Shown: piece after piece, positions 60,110 to 64,000 of the stretch
Position numbering within the stretch: the stretch's first letter is position 1
Layout: every line of letters starts with the position of its first letter
Assembly (NCBI GenBank): GCA_963662155.1
Contig: OY759261.1
Coordinates: 35,567,022 to 35,631,021, forward strand
DNA length: 64,000 bases
Origin: Lamellibrachia columna
Lineage: Eukaryota > Annelida > Polychaeta > Sabellida > Siboglinidae
Reading direction: 5' to 3'
Program-made: the position numbers and the translations under genes
Notes under the pieces: generated by a model
What the model saw: only the letters and a program-made list of their open reading frames with translations
What the model was told of the DNA's origin: nothing
Database searches by the model: none

Positions 60110-60430
60110 CCAGCCAACTAATTATTCTATTGGTATTGGTTTCTCCCCAGTGTTTATTGTGCAGATACTAGTTCAATCTTCTACTCCAGGCAAACTGCAG
60201 TCCACAGGTGTCACCCTTGAAGTTGAATGACTTGCGTTGATGTCGATTTAAAGTACCAAGTTGAGCAAAATCTGCTCCACAAATATCACATTCGTACGGT
60301 TTCTCACCAGTATGAGTGTGCAGATGACTCTTCACATATCGACTCTGAGCAAACTGTGATCCACATGTGTCACATCTGAAAGGTTTCTCACCAGTACGAG
60401 TGCGCAGATAACTCTTCAAATATCCCCTCT
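60110..60430 (-). pseudogene. C2H2 zinc fingers, 3' part of copy B
   Basis: Minus-strand frame 60419-60168: two to three good fingers, [20 protein letters not shown] and YECDICGADFAQLGTLNRHQ, then a damaged one (GDTCGLQFAWSRRLN, first Cys missing). The end joins the upstream region of copy A at about 60110. Confidence 0.75.
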
Positions 60431-60971
60431 AGGTGTGCGGGCGCCTATGTCACTTGAAATTACTAAGTTGAGCAAAATCAGCACAACACATCACACTAGA
60501 GAGGATGCTCACCAGTATGTGTGCGGATATGTCTCTTCAGTTGTCCACTTTCAGCAAACTGATCTACACTTCTCGGTTTTCTCACCAGTATGATTGCGGA
60601 TATGTCTTTTTAAAGTTCTTCTTTCAGCAAACTGTGATCCACAAGTGTCACACCAGTATGAGTGTACATATGTCTCTTCAAAACTCCACTTTGAGCAAAC
60701 GTTGACCCACAGGTAACACAACTGAAAGGTTTCTCACCAGTATGAGTGCGGATATGCAACATTAATGCTCTGTGTGAAGCAATCTGAGCTCGACAAGTGT
60801 CACATTTATAGAGTTTCTTCCTAGTGTTAGTGCGCATGTTTATGTTTAATGAGATCCTCGATGTGAAGTTTGCATCAGAAATGTAATTCTGGACGATGTC
60901 ATCGTATTGTGACTGGCCGCGCTCTTTGAATGACCACTCGTTGTAAAGCATGGGCTGCCTGGGACACGGCA
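60431..60971 (-). CDS. C2H2 zinc-finger protein, copy B, 5' part
   Basis: The exon begins at 60971 after the acceptor-like TTCATCAACACAG. The frame reads [40 protein letters not shown] and two fingers, [20 protein letters not shown] and [20 protein letters not shown], and stops at 60610. Past THTG a deletion of most of a linker shifts the frame; in the next frame [20 protein letters not shown] continues a third finger. The N-terminal segment is shared with copy A and is not a recognised KRAB or BTB domain. Likely nuclear DNA-binding protein if functional, but this copy also looks damaged. Confidence 0.7.
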
Positions 60972-61155
60972 CTGTGTTGATGAAGTCAGTATATATTAAC
61001 AAGTGGACCGTGTAGTGACACTGCTGACACTTCTACAACATATGTCACAAATGTCAAATAAACAAATGTAACACATCACATGTCTACATCGAACAGATAC
61101 AATACTAACATACCACGGTACATACAATAAAACATGAATGAAATTATATATCTAA

Positions 61156-61174
61156 TATATATATATATATATAT
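61156..61174. repeat. Short (TA)n tract
   Basis: About 19 bases of TA in the presumed first intron of copy B. Confidence 0.8.
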
Positions 61175-61334
61175 GAACAAGAATCATGCACTATCTGATA
61201 ATAATTTGTTTAATGTATGTCCACACAACATAATATTTATCTTATTATAATAGGGATTAACGGTAACTCACTTGAACATTTTTCACAGAGACATATCTTG
61301 ACAAGATAATAAATACAAAAATTATTTATTAATT

Positions 61335-61490
61335 TTACAAACATGTATAACACAAAACTGATTATTGTCTGATAACTGTGTGCTACACACATATGAAACA
61401 TTGTTCGACTGTTGATACGGACTTCCTTGTTCATTTGCCGTTTGGTGTGTGTGCTACGTCGGACCTGATTAGAAAACGTCTCGTTGAAAT
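61335..61490 (+). repeat. Upstream region of copy B, duplicated at 59930-60110
   Basis: See the match GAAACATTGTTCGACTGTTG, CGGACTTCCTTGTTCATTTG and TCGTTGAAATTGTCATAAGC with the copy A side. Confidence 0.7.
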
Positions 61491-61639
61491 TGTCATAAGC
61501 TAATTAAACAACAGTATATGGTGGCAAATCGGTCAAATTTAATAATAGTATATTGCCGAATAACAGCATGGGGGGAGGTAAATTGTTCAAAACAAATAAA
61601 AGTACAGTGCGAAAAAGTCACTAGTATATTTGTTTTTTC

Positions 61640-61910
61640 TTAGCGCCGTGAACTAAACTACGCCGATCGTTGTGTATTTCGGGTTTTTCCCGCCGAATAT
61701 GCACAAACTTGCACGTGCCTGTTCGCGTCGCGTCACCGCAGATACAGTAACGGCGTTTTATATCTGTGAAAACGGGGGAATTTTCCGTTTTTAAACATAC
61801 ATTAAAGTAATTGAATACGCAATCCAGTTTCAGCGGAAACCGTTGCAGCCGGTTATGACAGGTTTGAGGCGCTGCGCACGGTGGCCATTTACGGTAATAA
61901 TGGCGTTTTA
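61640..61910 (-). promoter_or_regulatory. CpG-rich region, possible promoter of the zinc-finger locus
   Basis: A local rise in GC and CpG (CGCGTCGCGTCACCGC, CGCCGATCG, GAGGCGCTGCGCACGG) within AT-rich DNA, with GGCCATTTACGG similar to a YY1 site. Its position just upstream of the minus-strand locus suits a promoter; no transcript evidence. Confidence 0.35.
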
Positions 61911-63903
61911 ACTAATAATAAGATAAGATCAGAAGAACATTTGTACAGTGCCATAAATCTAGATAAATCCATTCGGAGGCGCTTAAAATACATTTAATTG
62001 CTAACCATTCATATAAGTTATGTAAATCATGATAAATTAATTCAGATAGAAGAGAACATACCATATTAAAAGAATAAGTTATATAGAAGATAATTATAAA
62101 AGACACATGATAATGAGTAATAAGTTTTAAAATATGGTGTAAAATTGATATAAAAAAATATAAATATAATAATTAAAAAAATATTTAATATAAAAATTAG
62201 TACTGAACAAACAAAATAATAAAAACATAAAATAGGAGGTGCTTAAGATGCGTATGCAACCCATAAGAGATGCGTTTTTAAGAGTCTTTTAAAAGTCACT
62301 AGGCAAGAGATTGTCTTCATCTCGATTGGGAGTGCATTCCACATTCGTATATCAGAATATACCATGTCGAGCTCCCGAGAACTAAGTATTCCGACCGACT
62401 CACCAAATCATAGAAATATGACGGCCAAATGCTTCAGGATCAAAATCTAGGATCCACGGAAGCACGGATTCCAGCTCAATTCTCAACTGTCGTTCGAATG
62501 GATGACAACTTGACCTTCAGAGGGAGCCACATGCAGCTCCAGAATTAGCCACAATTATCGGAGAGTATAGGCCGGCACAAATGTCTAAGTCTAATAACCG
62601 TATAGTGCCAAATAAGGTGTGTATAGGGTAAACTTTTTCATCAAATAAGTACGTGTATAGGGACGCTTATTTGGCACCCAAGAGTAGTAGGAGATACATA
62701 ACATTAACAGGAGAGTAACAGGATGAGATTAACAGGGGTCAATCAATAGGCAGACTCGTCCGCCCCACTCTTGGTCTCTGGGGCGGACGTCCACACTGGG
62801 TTTTTTCAACTCGCCGATTTGGACTTTCCGTAGCCAAATGGCTACGGAACTAATAACTTTTAAGTTTTAAAACCGATACGCACTAATCGTTTCACCTGTG
62901 TATTCCGTGACATACAACCGACACTTGGGCGTCAAGAAACTAAAGAAATGTGCTTCAAATAATTATTTATGAGTAAATATATCGGTCACACAGAAAATAT
63001 TTAATAAATAGCCGTCATACTGTGCACGTGATGTTGCCTTTGGCTCACATGATCAAACGCGATTTCTTGTAGAATGAGGCCAGAGTGGGCCAGCAGCAGA
63101 GACATAAATAAAACACCCGTTAGTAAGTTAGTAGTTTATAGGGGGGTGATTACCTTATATAGATCTACGAGAATCCCCTTTGGTAATCTCGCTCACAACA
63201 AAATCTGGTTATATACAAATATTGACAAGCACATGCGTTCTGACAAAAAGGTAATAATTTCACACTTTTACATGGTTATTGTCAGGTAACTTTAGTGATA
63301 TACATGTAAGAATGCATACAGACATGACATACGTGTTTATTGCTCTGTTTATGGCGTCTTTATATGGTTTCACGTTTCTGATGAGCGAGAACTTCGCCTT
63401 ACAACAGCAACAGCCAGATAGAAAAAATTGTATGGCGATTGACTTTGCCTAGTCAATCCATTGTTAGCAAACAACTAATTGGTGTATACAATAAGATGTT
63501 CACAATTGTAATCGAAAAAAAATCGTAACGTGTGTGTGTGTGTAATATGCCAGGTTTTCACCAACTATTTTCTCAGAGAGCAAGTAATACTGCCTCAAAG
63601 ACTGGCAGTTTATTCATCTACATTGTAGAACAGTCAGTGGCCCAGTGGATATATCAGCGAAGTAATACCTTATCCCTGTGAACACTATCACTAGGCGGAG
63701 TAGGCGACAATATGCTTACCATGCATCTGATCAGTAGGCGACAATTTGCTTACCATACATCTGATCAGACACCATATGTTTGGGGTAATTTTTTTACATT
63801 AAAACATGCATCTATAATGGGCGGATTTTAGGACTCAATAAATGTGACAGTGGCAGTAGTATGTTTGTTAACTACAATACACTGACAACTTTGACATTCT
63901 TGC
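61911..63903. other. No gene recognised
   Basis: AT-rich. Holds an inverted repeat at about 62829-62852 (TTCCGTAGCCA, AA, TGGCTACGGAA) and a short duplication at 63690-63770 (GGCGACAAT(A/T)TGCTTACCAT, CATCTGATCAG twice). A stretch at 62280-62560 has higher complexity but no recognised coding frame. Confidence 0.45.
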
Positions 63904-64000
63904 CAGGGTTGTTTGATTTAAATCATTGATTTAAATCATTATTTAAGTCGCTCCAAAAAATCATTGATTTTTTATTTTTTTTACTTTCGGTTTTTTTAAT
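63904..64000 (+). mobile_element. hAT-like MITE end, runs off the window
   Basis: CAGGGTTGTTTGATTTAAAT, a variant TTTAAATCAT repeat and CTCCAAAAAATCATTGATTT match the inverted right end of the element at 41475-42179. Confidence 0.75.

Overview
This is a eukaryotic, animal (invertebrate metazoan) window. It has spliced genes with GT-AG introns, C2H2 zinc-finger genes, non-LTR and LTR retrotransposon remnants, a tRNA-derived SINE, MITE-like DNA transposons and a very high load of micro- and minisatellites in AT-rich sequence. The repertoire (CR1/jockey-like and endonuclease-RT LINEs, a tRNA-Trp-primed Ty3/gypsy element, hAT MITEs) fits a lophotrochozoan such as a mollusc or an invertebrate deuterostome. 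I cannot name the species.

Layout. 1-0.42 kb: 5' end of a Ty3/gypsy-like LTR element on the minus strand. 3.5-8.1 kb (perhaps to 11.05 kb): four exons of an LDL-receptor class B (YWTD) beta-propeller protein, plus strand, with a SINE just downstream. 9-21.4 kb: a satellite-rich desert (66, 103, 65, 55, 49 and 52 bp minisatellites, long CT, CA and TA tracts). 21.4-25.7 kb: two decayed LINEs, the second ending in a long GTAA/GTAG tract. 27.2-33.97 kb: DNA-transposon-like hairpins, a foldback element and a 37-bp satellite. 34.6-39.6 kb: LINE endonuclease fragment, an internally deleted pogo-like transposase, a CR1-like LINE and another LINE C-terminus. 41.5-42.2 kb: a complete hAT MITE with 8-bp target-site duplication.

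43.25-55.69 kb holds the best gene: a complete nine-exon GTDC1 orthologue (tRNA-queuosine alpha-mannosyltransferase, QTMAN; 429 codons plus stop), reconstructed exon by exon with every intron phase matching. Its introns are full of minisatellites. Two of them contain extra copies of the 3' splice site of the next exon; upstream of exon 5 the acceptor plus the first exon codons is repeated as a 37-bp unit with 34 decoys before the authentic site, and use of the decoys would give a premature stop. This is the most interesting structure in the window.

57.46-61.5 kb: a minus-strand C2H2 zinc-finger locus in two tandem copies. The more 3' copy contains an expanded array of fingers in which each repeat unit (88 or 109 bp) breaks the reading frame, so a protein-coding repeat has become a satellite. 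A GC/CpG-rich stretch near 61.64-61.91 kb could be its promoter.

A unifying observation is that a short dispersed sequence seen at least seven times is the 3' tail of the CR1-like LINE at 38-39 kb; most copies are 5'-truncated insertions, five of them inside GTDC1 introns or the neighbouring regions.
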